The notes under the pieces: generated by a model
Database searches by the model: none
What the model saw: the letters and a program-made list of their open reading frames with translations, nothing else
What the model was told of the DNA's origin: nothing
Made by a program: the position numbers and the translations under genes
Assembly: GCF_020379485.1 (NCBI RefSeq)
Contig: NC_063452.1
Location: forward strand, 31,209,608-31,273,607
DNA length: 64,000 nucleotides
Origin: Brassica napus
Taxonomy: Eukaryota > Streptophyta > Magnoliopsida > Brassicales > Brassicaceae
Direction of reading: 5' to 3'
Shown here: positions 21,621 through 31,702 of the stretch, in pieces
Numbering within the stretch: the first letter of the stretch is position 1
Layout of the letters: every line of letters begins with the position of its first letter

Positions 21621-23122
21621 GTTCAGATGGATACACAATGAGATAGGGTGATGTGGCAGGATCAGTGTGACTCCCCGCTCTCGGAGCGACCAGCTGTCCT
21701 CCTGTTCCTCGGTAGATTCTCTCCTGCCACGGAAGTTCCAGCCGGTTCCTTGCCCGGGCGATGTGATTGCTGCGGAGTCTGCTCATGCCCGGATGGCCGG
21801 GGCTCCTGACCGCCGAAACAACCTCCCCTGATCGCCTTGCAGATCTCTTCATGAGGCTGTTGTTCTTTCGCTGCGAATCAACCATCAAGCGGCGGTATGT
21901 GGCGGCGTCTGCGTCATCATCGAGTTGGCCAAAGTCATAGGGCGTGGCCTTATCCAGTGTGATGTCCTCTGGCTCATCCATCTCGTCATCCGGAGGTGGC
22001 GCTCGTGGGTCGGCGCAACGGAACTCCGGGTCAGGTAAGAAACGGATGTTCTCTATCGAGCTGAAGTTTGTGAGGTTGGGTTGTGGCAGCTTGAAGAACA
22101 TCACGTTTCCCTCCTTATCCATGAACCTGTATGTGGTCTCATCGTGAAGGATGTGGCACGAGATCAGATAGGGAGTATCCACATACTCAATGTTGTAATT
22201 GACCGCGTAGGCTCGCAAGTTGATCCCGAAGTGCTTGAACAGCGGAGTGAGCAAGCTGCCGCAGTGATCCTTCTTGTTCTCATTCCGGAGCAGGCAGTCT
22301 CTGCGCGAGTAGAACATCCAAATGAGATGGTACCCAGGGTTAGTTTGCACCAGCTGAAATGGGATTCCAGCTTGAGATCTGCGGATCTCATCCTCAAGGC
22401 CTGAGTACAGCATCTGCAGTTCTCCTTTGGTGACCTTGGAGGTCTGATCCTTGGTGAAAAGGAGGTTGGAGACCATCTTAGCAATCACCCTCAACGTAGG
22501 GTTTCTGATCTGGGACTGATATGCCTTGCGGGAGGCGAATGATCCGGTACCGGTTGCGATGAGGTCCCAAAACCTCTCTATTGGAGTGAACTTGTTCTCC
22601 ACTGCGACATCCTTTCGCTCGTCTGAGATCTCGTATATCTCGTTGAGCTTGTCAAGCGAAAGAGAGCAGAACTTGCCGTTGGCCATGAATGAGAAAAAAC
22701 AGTTCTCATATGTTGGCGCTTGAGGGTTTTCCTAGCTGATCTGAGCGGTGACGAGAGCTTGCCGGACGAGGTCTGGGTAAAGTTCGTACGTCTGGTAGCA
22801 GAGGGGAGCAATCCACATGGCACTGAGCGTCTCAAACACGTCGGTGTCAAGCCCAAGAGCAGCGAGGGTCTCTGTGTGACCAAATCGAATAGGCAAGATC
22901 TCAGTGTTGAGGAGTGTGTTATATCTTTGCGTGGACTCTTTGTCCCACCCTTCGCAGTTGATGGTGAGGAGCATTGGGTCGTTGAGATCGATCGGCTGAC
23001 CCTCTTGTCCCACACGCGGCCATGGGTAAGAGGCCGGGGCATTGTGGCCTGGCGGAGGCACGTAGTTCTCGCGGGGTGATCTTCAGAGTTTTCAATGCCT
23101 TTTTCTTGGTTCTCGGAGCCAT
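21616..23122 (-). pseudogene. ATHILA ORF-1-type protein (env-like position), broken
   Basis: The reading frame starts with basic MAPRTKKKALKTLK at 23122, shifts frame after ITPRE near 23065, meets one in-frame TAG at about 22729-22731, then stays open to 21616. The core matches the Athila ORF-1 family (FWDLIATGTGSFASRKAYQ, LRVIAKMVSNLLFTKDQ, HFGINLRAYAVNY). The last codons and the stop come from host spacer DNA, so the true C-terminus is deleted. Its role in Athila biology is not established; the position after integrase is the one described as env-like. Confidence 0.8.
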
Positions 23123-23621
23123 CTTGTTCGGTTGAGAGATTGCTGCAAAACTAGATTAAGCTTGAAATCCCAAGGAGTTAGAACCAAAATTGTGATAATA
23201 GATTGAGAGTTTAAAGTTTTTGATTTGGGGTTCTTTTCTTATGGGGAGGAGGTTTGCAGCGACTTTTGGGCTAAGTGGGGGAGTGGGGTGGTTGCCTTAA
23301 ATAGGCAAACCCTAACCGCTTCCTATTCTTTTTTTTTTTTTATTTGTGTCAAAACTTACCTGACGGAGCAGCTGTTCTCCAGCGAGAACAGTCTTTAGAG
23401 GAGCTCCAGTTATCCAGCGAGAACAATCTATGGGTTGTTCCTCCGGGAATCTTCGATTTTCTTTTCCTAGAACAAAATTCAAAACGAACTACAAAAGAAT
23501 TTGAAAGGAAAAACATATATTTACACTCACCAGTGGGTTGCCTCCCACCAAGCGCTCGATTTAAGTCACTAGCTTGACTTTGATCAGTCTATTGAGCTGT
23601 GGAGGGATCGCCCAAGGGAAT
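23123..23621. other. Untranslated spacer between integrase and the ATHILA ORF
   Basis: No gene is seen. It contains a poly-T run (about 23328-23341) and two near copies of CCAGCGAGAACA (about 23379 and 23416). Confidence 0.5.
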
Positions 23622-24800
23622 TTATTCACCTTCTTCGCTTGTCGTTTCAGCAAGGTATGGCTTTAGACGCTGACCATTAACGACAAACTCTCCTCCATTC
23701 GGATCCAGTAGCACCACTGCTCCATATGGTCTGACCTCCTTGACAGTGAACGGTCCGGACCATATGGATTTCAACTTCCCAGGGAACAGCTTCAGCCTGG
23801 AGTTGACGAGCAAGACTCGATCATTCGGTTCAAAGCTTCTGTTGATGATCCACTTGTCATGTTAGGCCTTGGTCTTTTCCTTGTAGATTTTCGTACTTTC
23901 ATAAGCCAGGTGCCTGATCTCTTCAAGTTCGTGAATCTGGATGGAACGCCTCTCCTTGGCTGATTTGATATCGAAGTTGAGTAGTTTGACAGCCCATGCC
24001 GCCTTGTACTCGGTTCCACAGGGAGGTGACAGACCTTGCCATAGACCAGATGATATGGAGTGGTCCATAGTGGCGTTTTGTAGGCTGTTCTGTAAGCCCA
24101 TAGCGCATCATCTAATTTTAGAGACCAGTCCTTACGTGTAGTTCCAACTGTTTTCTGCAGGATGCTCTTGATCTCTCTATTAGACACTTCCACTTGGCCA
24201 CTTGTTTGAGGATGGTACGCTGTAGCAACTTTACGCTTGACACCGTTCTTCTTCAAGAGGCCTTGGAAAACCTTGTTGATGAAGTGAATGCCTCCATCGC
24301 TTATGACCACTCTAGGTACTCCAAACCTTGGAAAAATGATGGTTTTAAACATTTTGGTTACAACCCGTGCGTCATTGGTGGGGCTGGTGATTGCCTCTAC
24401 CCACTTGGAAAAATAATCCACTGCCACTAGAATGTACTTGTTCTTATACGATGGTGGGAATGGTCCCATGAAGTCAATCCCCCAACAGTCGAACACCTCG
24501 ATCTCGAGTATGAAGTTCTGGGACATCTCATTCCGCTTGCTAATGTTCCCTTGTCTTTGGCACGAATTGCACTTGGAGATCAAAGCTTGTGCATCACGGA
24601 ACATTGTTGGCCACAAGAAACCGGCTTGCAAGCCCTTGGAGACGGTCTTGAATGCCGCAAAGTGCCCGGCGAAGAAGAACTGTGGCAGTGATGCAGGATC
24701 TCTGGAATTTCAGCTTCTTGAACACATCGTCGGAACACTCCATCCTTGCAGTGTCGATACAAGAACGGTTCATCCCAAAAGTAGAGTTTTGCATCCCTCA
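23622..24800 (-). pseudogene. Athila integrase
   Basis: Zinc-binding remnant with the [16 protein letters not shown] motif near the start, then an rve core: [17 protein letters not shown] (first Asp), [17 protein letters not shown] (second Asp) and [16 protein letters not shown] (Glu). It ends with a chromodomain-less tail, LKSIWSGPFTVKEVRPYGAV. Reading shifts frame around 24630 (upstream H-H part in another frame) and around 23860-23815, so no single ORF remains. It would insert retrotransposon cDNA into chromosomes. Confidence 0.85.
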
Positions 24801-25158
24801 GGAATTTCCGCTTCTCATTCCCAGTAAACTCAACTGGTTCCTTCTCTGCAACTAAAAAATTAGCTATCTCAGCGAACCAAGATAGGTGGGAATATCTCTT
24901 CTTTATAGCAGCAATAAAGTGTTCCTGGTCTGCGGAACAGTCCGCGGAACAATCGGAGAAACTTTCAGCGGAACAATCAGTAGAACAGTCTATGGCGTGG
25001 GTATCTGGTCTGTTCTCGGCATACAGAACAATCGCGTAGACTTGTTCTTCAGGGAGACTGTCATCAAGAGCGGTCTCTTCGTCGATCTTCATTTTTGACA
25101 AATGGTCGGCGACTCCATTCTCAATCCTTTTTTTCTCTTTGATCTCAAGGTTGAATTC
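24801..25158 (-). pseudogene. Athila RNase H-integrase linker
   Basis: Reading frame at 25101-24580 continues the polyprotein between RNase H and the integrase zinc region (AEIANFLV, RDAKLYFWDEPFLYRHC). It contains a short expansion of CSTDCSAESFSDCSADCSAD, encoded by imperfect repeats of GCGGAACA at about 24917-24990. Confidence 0.7.
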
Positions 25159-26528
25159 CTAGAGTAGGAAGATCCATCGGAGCAGGCGCGGTTTGGAATC
25201 TTTCTTCGTCAGTAAATACCTTAGAGCCGCATGATCTGTGTGCACTATCACTTTAGAACCTACTAGGTAGGACCTAAATTTCTCGAAGGCGTAGACAATG
25301 GCTAAAAGCTCCTTCTCGGTTGTGGCATATCGGCATTGGGCTTCATCCATCGTATCACATGCAGTTTCTTATCTTTTCTCTGTCCCAGAACTGCTCCTAC
25401 TGCGAAATCACTCGCATCTGTCATGATCACCAAAGGTAAGTCCCTGTCCGGAGGCTGAACAACCAGCGCACTGATCAAGGCTCCTTTTATCGTGTGGAAA
25501 GAAGTCAAACAGTCGCTATCAAAATCGAATTTGGTGTCCTTGCAGAGCAGTCTCGTGAGTGGTCTTGCGATCATTGAGAAATCCTTGATGAATCTCCTGT
25601 AAAAACCAGCGTGCCCCAAGAAACTCTTGATTCCCTTGACTGATGTTGGCGGCTGCAAGCTCATCATCACCTCAATCTTTGCCTTGTCGACCTCGATCCC
25701 CTTCTCAGAGATCATGTGCCCGAGAACAATCCCATCCTTGACCATGAAGTGGCACTTCTCCCAGTTCAGCACTAGATCCTTCTCCTCGCAGCGCTGCAAC
25801 AGCCTGCACAAATTTTTCAAACAAACAGAAAAGGATCTTCCATAGACACTAAACTCATCCATGAAAACTTCCTTTATGTCCTCAATCAGGTCAGTAAAAA
25901 TAGACATCATGCAACGTTGAAAGGTCGCAGGAGCATTGCACAAGCTGAATGGCATTCTCTTGTATGCAAACGTGCCATATGGGCATGTGAACGTCGTCTT
26001 CTCCTGATCATCAGGGTGGATAGGGATCTGAAAGAAACCTGAATAACCATCTAAAAAGCAATAGTATGGGTGGTTAGCCAACCGTTTAAGCATCTGATCA
26101 ATGAAAGGTAATGGAAAGTGATCTTTGCGAGTCGTAGCATTCAATTTGCGAAAATATGTGCACATGCGATGTCCAGTTACTGTTCGAGTAGGGATCAATT
26201 CATTCTTCTCATTTGTTATGACAGTTATTCCACCTTTCTTAGGAATTACATGAACAGGGCTAACCTAGTTACTATCAGAGATAACATAGATCACACCAGC
26301 CTCTAGAAGTTTCATTATCTATTTCTTTACAACATCTTTAAGATTTGGATTTAACCTCCTCTGATATTCTATAGAAGTCATCGATTCATCTTCTAGGTGT
26401 ATTCTATGCATGCAAGGATCAGGTGAAATGCCATGAATGTCAGCTAGTGAATAACATAATGCCTTACGGTACTTTCTTAGCTCACGCAAAAGTTTAGCTG
26501 TTTGCACATTGTTCAGTTCAGAGTTCAC
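25159..26528 (-). pseudogene. Athila reverse transcriptase and RNase H
   Basis: RT blocks are MCTYFRKLNATTRKDHFPLP, FLDGYSGFFQIPIHPDDQEK and the catalytic box, which reads FMDE instead of FMDD (GAG at 25854-25856). An active-site aspartate is therefore gone. RNase H follows, with MTDASDFAVGAVLGQ and, after a frame shift near 25330, [20 protein letters not shown] and [12 protein letters not shown]. Stops also separate the upstream piece at 26319-26528. The enzyme cannot be functional as read. Confidence 0.88.
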
Positions 26529-26621
26529 AATAACAGGATAAGCGGAATTTGGCCCTAAGAACGCGTACCTGAGCCCCGTAGGGAGTGATTTGAGCTCGAT
26601 CTTTGGAGCTTTCAGTTCGCT

Positions 26622-27509
26622 TCATGGATCGTCGAGTTGCATGTTTGGCTTAGTAGCGCCTTTCGAAGCGACTGCTCCAGTGGCATCACTCTGATTGCTC
26701 TCGTCTTTCTCCCTCAGACTTAGATAGGCGACAAGCCTTTCCATGCTTTTGGCAGAGTCAAGCATCTTGTCGTTGCCATCCGCGTCCACGCTCATGACGT
26801 TATGCTCTGTCTCAGAACGGATCAGAGCTAGCTCGAGTGGATCGTCGGTCAGGATTTCCTCAATCATTCCTTCTTGAGGGAATAGTGCCTGATCTTTAAC
26901 CTCAACGGTGTAGGTCTGCGCATCTAGCATTGGTTTCTTCAGCAATTTGTTCATTTCAAACTTCATCGCAATGTCTCCTAGGTGAAGATCAATCCTTCCT
27001 TGTCGAACATCGATGATCGCACCAGCTGTGCACAAGAAAGGACAACCTAGGATGAGTGGATCTCTCGGCTCTTCTTCAACCTCCAGAACCACAAAATCTG
27101 TCGGAACAAACGTGTTACCCACTCGGACATGAAGGTCTTCCAGAATACCCACCGGTGACTTGACTGACCTATCGCCGAACACCAGGGAGATTCTTGTCGG
27201 CTTGAAGTCTGTGAAGCCCAGTCATTTTGCCACGGAGTAAGGCATTAGATTGACGCTGGAACCCAAATCGCATAGAGAACAAGCGAATACGGTTCTCCCA
27301 ATTTGTACGGAGAGAATAAAATTGCTTGGATCATCCAATTTCTTAATCGGCTTGTTCTGAAGTACCGCAATGCACTCTTTTGAAACCATCAATAGTTCAC
27401 TGTCTCCAGTTACCTTTCCAGAGATCAACCCTTTCATCAAGTTGTGCATAAAAGGTATCATCTGGATCGAATCCACAAGAGGTAACTTGATAGTTAGATC
27501 CTTTAGCAT
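26622..27509 (-). pseudogene. Athila aspartic protease region
   Basis: The pepsin-like motif is CDLGSSVNLMP, with the LG variant of the DTG/DSG catalytic triad normal for this lineage, followed by LILGCPFLCTAGAIIDV. An in-frame TGA at about 27219-27221 lies between the two, right after PYSVAK. It would cleave the Gag-Pol polyprotein. Confidence 0.8.
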
Positions 27510-27541
27510 CTTTTTACACTTGGTCTCCTCCCGGTCCTTGC

Positions 27542-27629
27542 GAGTTGTCTTTGCCGAAACAGGATATGGAACCTTAGGGGTGTATTGCGAGTTTTCTTTG
27601 CCGAAACAGGATATGGAACCTTAGGGGCA
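27542..27629. repeat. 47-bp direct duplication in the Athila gag-pol junction
   Basis: The segment from 27542 to 27588 (with TTTGCCGAAACAGGATATGG) is repeated from 27589. Since 47 is not a multiple of three, it shifts the frame, and reading before it (gag frame) and after it (protease frame) differ accordingly. Confidence 0.85.
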
Positions 27630-29398
27630 ACGGGTTGAGTGACAGGGGTTGGATCAGTCTCAACATACTATTACGGTTCCTCGTCCGACAAAGGGGGTGG
27701 TTCAGATCGTGGTTGCTCACCCTCTTTTTGCTTACCCTTTTCCGCTGCTGACAACTTCTTGGGAATTGTATCTGGTAGGGTTCTTCCAATCCTCAGTGCT
27801 ACGGCATTGCATTCCTTAGGGGTTTTATCGGTCTTTCCAGGTAGAGTACCTTGCTGCCTCTTGACGCTCTCGGCTGTCTGCGCGATCTGAACATCCATCT
27901 GGCGCATATGACTAGCTACGTTATCATATTTGGTACTCAAGTCATTGAACATGTGGTTCATCCTGGAGTTGATGTCCATGGTGACTTGATTCAACGCTTT
28001 CCCTTAAATTTGCTGACCCTGGAGAAACTGCTGCATCATAGTCGCTAGACCCTTAATCTCGTCTTGCGGAGCAATCGCTGGCGAAGGAGCAGTCTGTTGA
28101 GCAGTTTGCAGTTTCTGGTTCTGGAACTGGTTGTGCTGCGCTTGGCTCAGGACATATGTTCTTCCCTGGTATGGTTTCTGATAGCCGATGTTCTGCCCTT
28201 GACTGTTCTGCGCGTTGTCAACCGGTTTGTCAGCCTTGGGATACGCAAAGAGGTAAGGATTGTTCCTAACGTTGGGGTTCGGGTGGTAGTTTTTGTACTG
28301 CCATCCTTGTCCATTAACGTAGCTCACTTCTTGCTGATCATCCACAGTATTGTCTCCTTCAGGTGTAGCGTCTAAAACATTGTTCTCTGATGCAGCTTCC
28401 TCCATGATGAACACTTTGCTCTGATTACCCTTCAACAGCTGGTCACCCTTTGCCGCGAGATCGTCTATGCTGTTTACGCTTTTGGAGCGATCATTCTCCT
28501 TGTTCTTGTTGAGGGAGCTAGACGCCATATTTTTAATCAGTGCGAATGCACCAGGTGTTGTTTGGGTCATGAAATCCCCATTGCTCGAGGAATCTAGAGC
28601 ATTGCGAAACTCATAGCTCACTCCATCATAGAACACTTCCAGTATATAGTCATCCTCAAACCCATGGTGAGGGCACTCCCTTCGGTATTCCTTGTAACGC
28701 TCCCAAGCATCATAGAAAGGTTTGTCGGTCTTTTGCTTGAAATTCGAGATCTTCTGCCTCAGAGCTGCGGTTTTGGACTTCGTGTAGAAGTGGCTTAAGA
28801 ACGCTGCTCTGACTTGTTCCCATGTAGTGAGCGTACCGGTTGGGAGCGAGTCAATCCAGCGAGCTGCTTTCCCTTCCAATGACAGTGGGAACAACGTGCA
28901 TTTGACGTAGTCTGGTAGCACTCCATTCGCTCGAGAGAAATTTTAGACTCTCTCGAAGTTCTCGATGTGGTCCAAAGGGATTTCAGCCGCGAGACAGTTA
29001 AACGTTTTCTCCTGCACCAAGCTGATCAAAGCAGGTTTGATTTCATAATCCTGTCGAGTGCAGGGAGGAGGGATGATGGCGGAGCAAGTGGTGGGGAAGT
29101 TTCGCGTAAGGTTCTGCTCTCCGATGGGAGCGCCTTGTTGCTCGACTTGCTGATCAATGAGGTCGGCGGCTGCTTGGCGAGCAGCTTCTTGTGCATTGAC
29201 GGTCTGTTGCATCTGCTGCATCTGTTGTTGCATGAGCGCCATTGCAGCAGTGAGATCATCTTGGCCTCCGTGATCAACCATTGTGGTGTTAGTAGGCCGC
29301 GGTTGTTGATGGTTCTGTCTTTCTAACCTTGCGAGCTCTTCGTTACTTATCGTGATTAATGGTCCTTGTGCGTTGCTCCGAGTATGTCTACTAGTCAT
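27630..29398 (-). pseudogene. Athila gag
   Basis: One frame from the ATG at 29398 (MTSRHTRSNAQGPLITISNE) is interrupted by a TAA at 28940-28942, another TAA near 28004-28006 and a double stop near 27668-27673. The Q-rich N-terminus (QQQMQQMQQTVNAQ) is followed by the Retrotrans_gag core (LFPLSLEGKAARWIDSLPTG, WEQVRAAFLSHFYTK, FKQKTDKPFYDAWERYKEYR). The tail is Q/N-rich. It would form the retroelement particle. Confidence 0.87.
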
Positions 29399-29490
29399 GC
29401 ACCTGGATCATTAGCTGAAACAAAGAGAGAAAAGCAAGTTAGATGTTTTAGACTAAATATAGAACTGAAAAACAAAGGTAAAATATCTGG

Positions 29491-29510
29491 TCCCCGTTGC
29501 AACGGCGCCA
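29491..29510 (-). other. Primer-binding site (tRNA-Asp type) of the Athila element
   Basis: The minus strand reads TGGCGCCGTTGC, then AA, then CGGGGA. This matches the 3' end of plant tRNA-Asp except for a 2-base insertion. It lies 5 bp inside the LTR end at 29516. Confidence 0.85.
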
Positions 29511-29515
29511 AAACT

Positions 29516-30698
29516 TGATACACTAAAACTGAACCTTTCCCACTGTCAAATTAACAGTGGTAATTGTAGTATTTGAGATTCAATCCAGAGGACCATCTAC
29601 ACTTTATTCTTATAAGTTTTGAACTTAGCTAAAACTAAAATTGGGGTTTTGAATTAAGTTGTGACGTGCAAGTAAAGTAAATGATTTCAAATGATTAAAA
29701 TTCAATATTAGAGATAAACCGATCTAGGGTTTTTCATTGGGTGTCAAGCTCAACCAAACATTTATTCAAGCTCCTTAAAACACAATCTAGAACAAGGATC
29801 ACTCTTAGTAGAACAACCCACCGTCGTGGTGCTGTTCCCTTTGCGGTTCGACCTTGATACCTAAACTGTCGTTTGGATCAAGGATCGATCACAAGTAATA
29901 GATATCAAGTCCGATAGGTTCACCAAGCACTCTAGTATCTACTTTTACTGACTAGAGATGCGCGGCTCGTTCATTCAATATCAAGCAAACTACTACACGG
30001 TTAATGAGTGGATTAAACCTAAGATCTAGCAGTAAGTGATCAGGTTAAAGCTAGCATTAAGAGCTGAGATGAACGAAGACACAATAGAATTGCTTATTTA
30101 TGTTTAGTCTTGCGATTAACACCCTAGAACCCTAGACAAGCTAGCTGACTACTCAGCCATAACACAAGATGAACAAGACATGATAACTGAATAATACTGC
30201 ATATAAATCAAAGGTAAATCAATAGGGTTCAGGATGATCTTCTCTGTCAAGAAGAGGAGCCGTCTCCCTTACAATCGCAATTATTCAAGAATAGGTCTAG
30301 GTCTCTTGCAAAACTAGCGTGAAAATAAAAGATAGATAGAGGTCGCTTTTAAATGGAGGCGCCCATAGACTTCAGAGTAGGGAATCGGCAATTAGGGCAA
30401 ATCTTTGAAAGATATGGAAACTTCCACAAATATCGAGAACAATCGTCTGGCTGCTCCTGGTAGGATCGACCGTCAGACTCATCTGGCTGCTCCTGGTAGG
30501 ATCAACCGTCAGACTGCTCCGTTGGATTGTTCTTCGGAGAAAATCTCCAATTCTTGCTCCTTTCTTCATGCTTCTTCCTTTAGCTCTTTAGATTTCTCCA
30601 GACCTGAAATGACTCTAAAAAGACTAGACTAACTCGATAAAACACTGAAAACAAGTTAGAAAGCACATACACAATGATGTCAAAAACACCATATATCA
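29516..30698 (-). repeat. LTR of the Athila element (its 5' LTR)
   Basis: Bounded by TGATA at 29516 and TATCA at 30698 (TG...CA ends), 1183 bp, and directly followed by the PBS. It contains a near-perfect 30-bp-scale tandem (CTGGCTGCTCCTGGTAGGAT twice, about 30448-30515). The partner LTR is missing from the window. Confidence 0.85.
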
Positions 30699-31576
30699 GT
30701 TTCTTTATTGCTTTTATCTATTCTATTCATATATTCTTTCTATGATTTTCTGTGACAACTTCATGTCTGAATAGATCCACCTGTTAGGCTTAGGGTTCAG
30801 ATAGTCATAAGGGATTAGCCCAAAATATAGAACTTCTAAGTTGTTAGAATATGAATCAATGGAATTGTTCTTAATGCATGTGTTATAGAATAACTAATTA
30901 GGATCTTGCCGATAGATATTAGGGCGCAAGCGGAAGCTTGGTTCTCGGTCTGAATTAATTTACATTGTGCTAGGATTGCTAGGAACAAGCGGAAGCTGAT
31001 TTAGGAATCCTAGTGAACTTATCAAACATGTTTACCTGTTCGCTAAAGCTTGCTAGAAGGGTCGTTGATCGACAACTCGGTAGTTGTATCGATCGGCGGT
31101 TTGAAAGGTGTATCGATCGATAGTTCGTTGATAGCGTCGATTGACACTTTCTCAAGATCAATATGCGAGAGCTGAGATCTTAGATCTTAGATCTTAGATC
31201 TTAGATCTTAGATCTTAGATCTTAGATCTTAGATCTAGTAATAGATAATCTAAACATGTGAGAGTTGATAGATTATTGCTTAGTTTGAGTTCTAGAATAT
31301 CCAACCTTGGTCTCTATACTACTATAATCCTGATTGCCTGAATAGAAACCCTAAGTCTAGCAACCATCCTTCTATCAAACAACTCAATCAATCAACCGAG
31401 CAACTACCTTGATCACCAGAGCTATTTACATTTAAACTATTAGCCTAGCTTAATCATATAACTATTAGATCTTTTGTGTGCCCTAGCTCCCTGTGAATTT
31501 GATCCCTAAGTGCTACAACTCGACCTCTTATTTGAGAGAGTATAAATCACTCCTTAGGGTAATTTGAGTGATATCA
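30699..31576 (+). repeat. 5' LTR, truncated at its start
   Basis: Matches 36190-36979 with scattered mismatches. Differences include a 37-bp segment present here near 30875-30915 and absent from the 3' LTR. It ends GAGTGATATCA, the same end as the 3' LTR. The divergence says the insertion is old. Confidence 0.85.
31175..31237. repeat. TTAGATC heptamer microsatellite in the 5' LTR
   Basis: About nine tandem copies of the 7-mer. The 3' LTR has only about two copies at the matching place (36626-36640), so the expansion is specific to this LTR and happened after insertion. Confidence 0.85.
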
Positions 31577-31580
31577 AATT

Positions 31581-31598
31581 AGGCGCCGTTGCCGGGGA
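31581..31598 (+). other. Primer-binding site (tRNA-Asp type)
   Basis: Reads GGCGCCGTTGCCGGGGA after one mismatched base, complementary to the plant tRNA-Asp 3' end. It lies 4 bp after the LTR end at 31576. Confidence 0.9.
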
Positions 31599-31702
31599 GC
31601 TTTGGTAGACATTAGATCTTTTCTAGTTAGATTTAGTCGAGGTTTATTCACTGTTCAAAGAAAAATGATAAAAAAAAATTCTTCTGTTTCAGGTACATAC
31701 AT

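Larger units (their letters stand above)
21621..30698 (-). mobile_element. Athila-type Ty3/Gypsy retrotransposon, truncated at its 3' end
   Basis: Read on the minus strand the order is LTR (29516-30698), PBS (29491-29510), gag, protease, reverse transcriptase, RNase H, integrase, then an ATHILA ORF-1-like gene in the env-like position. The 3' end is lost: the ATHILA ORF runs straight into array spacer at 21620, and no 3' LTR is found. Many stops and shifts show that it is dead. An ATHILA ORF after pol and a tRNA-Asp primer site are hallmarks of the Athila lineage. Confidence 0.9.

Noticed and set aside
22720..23079. 119-aa plus-strand ORF opposite the ATHILA gene
   Set aside because: Antisense shadow of a recognisable coding frame.
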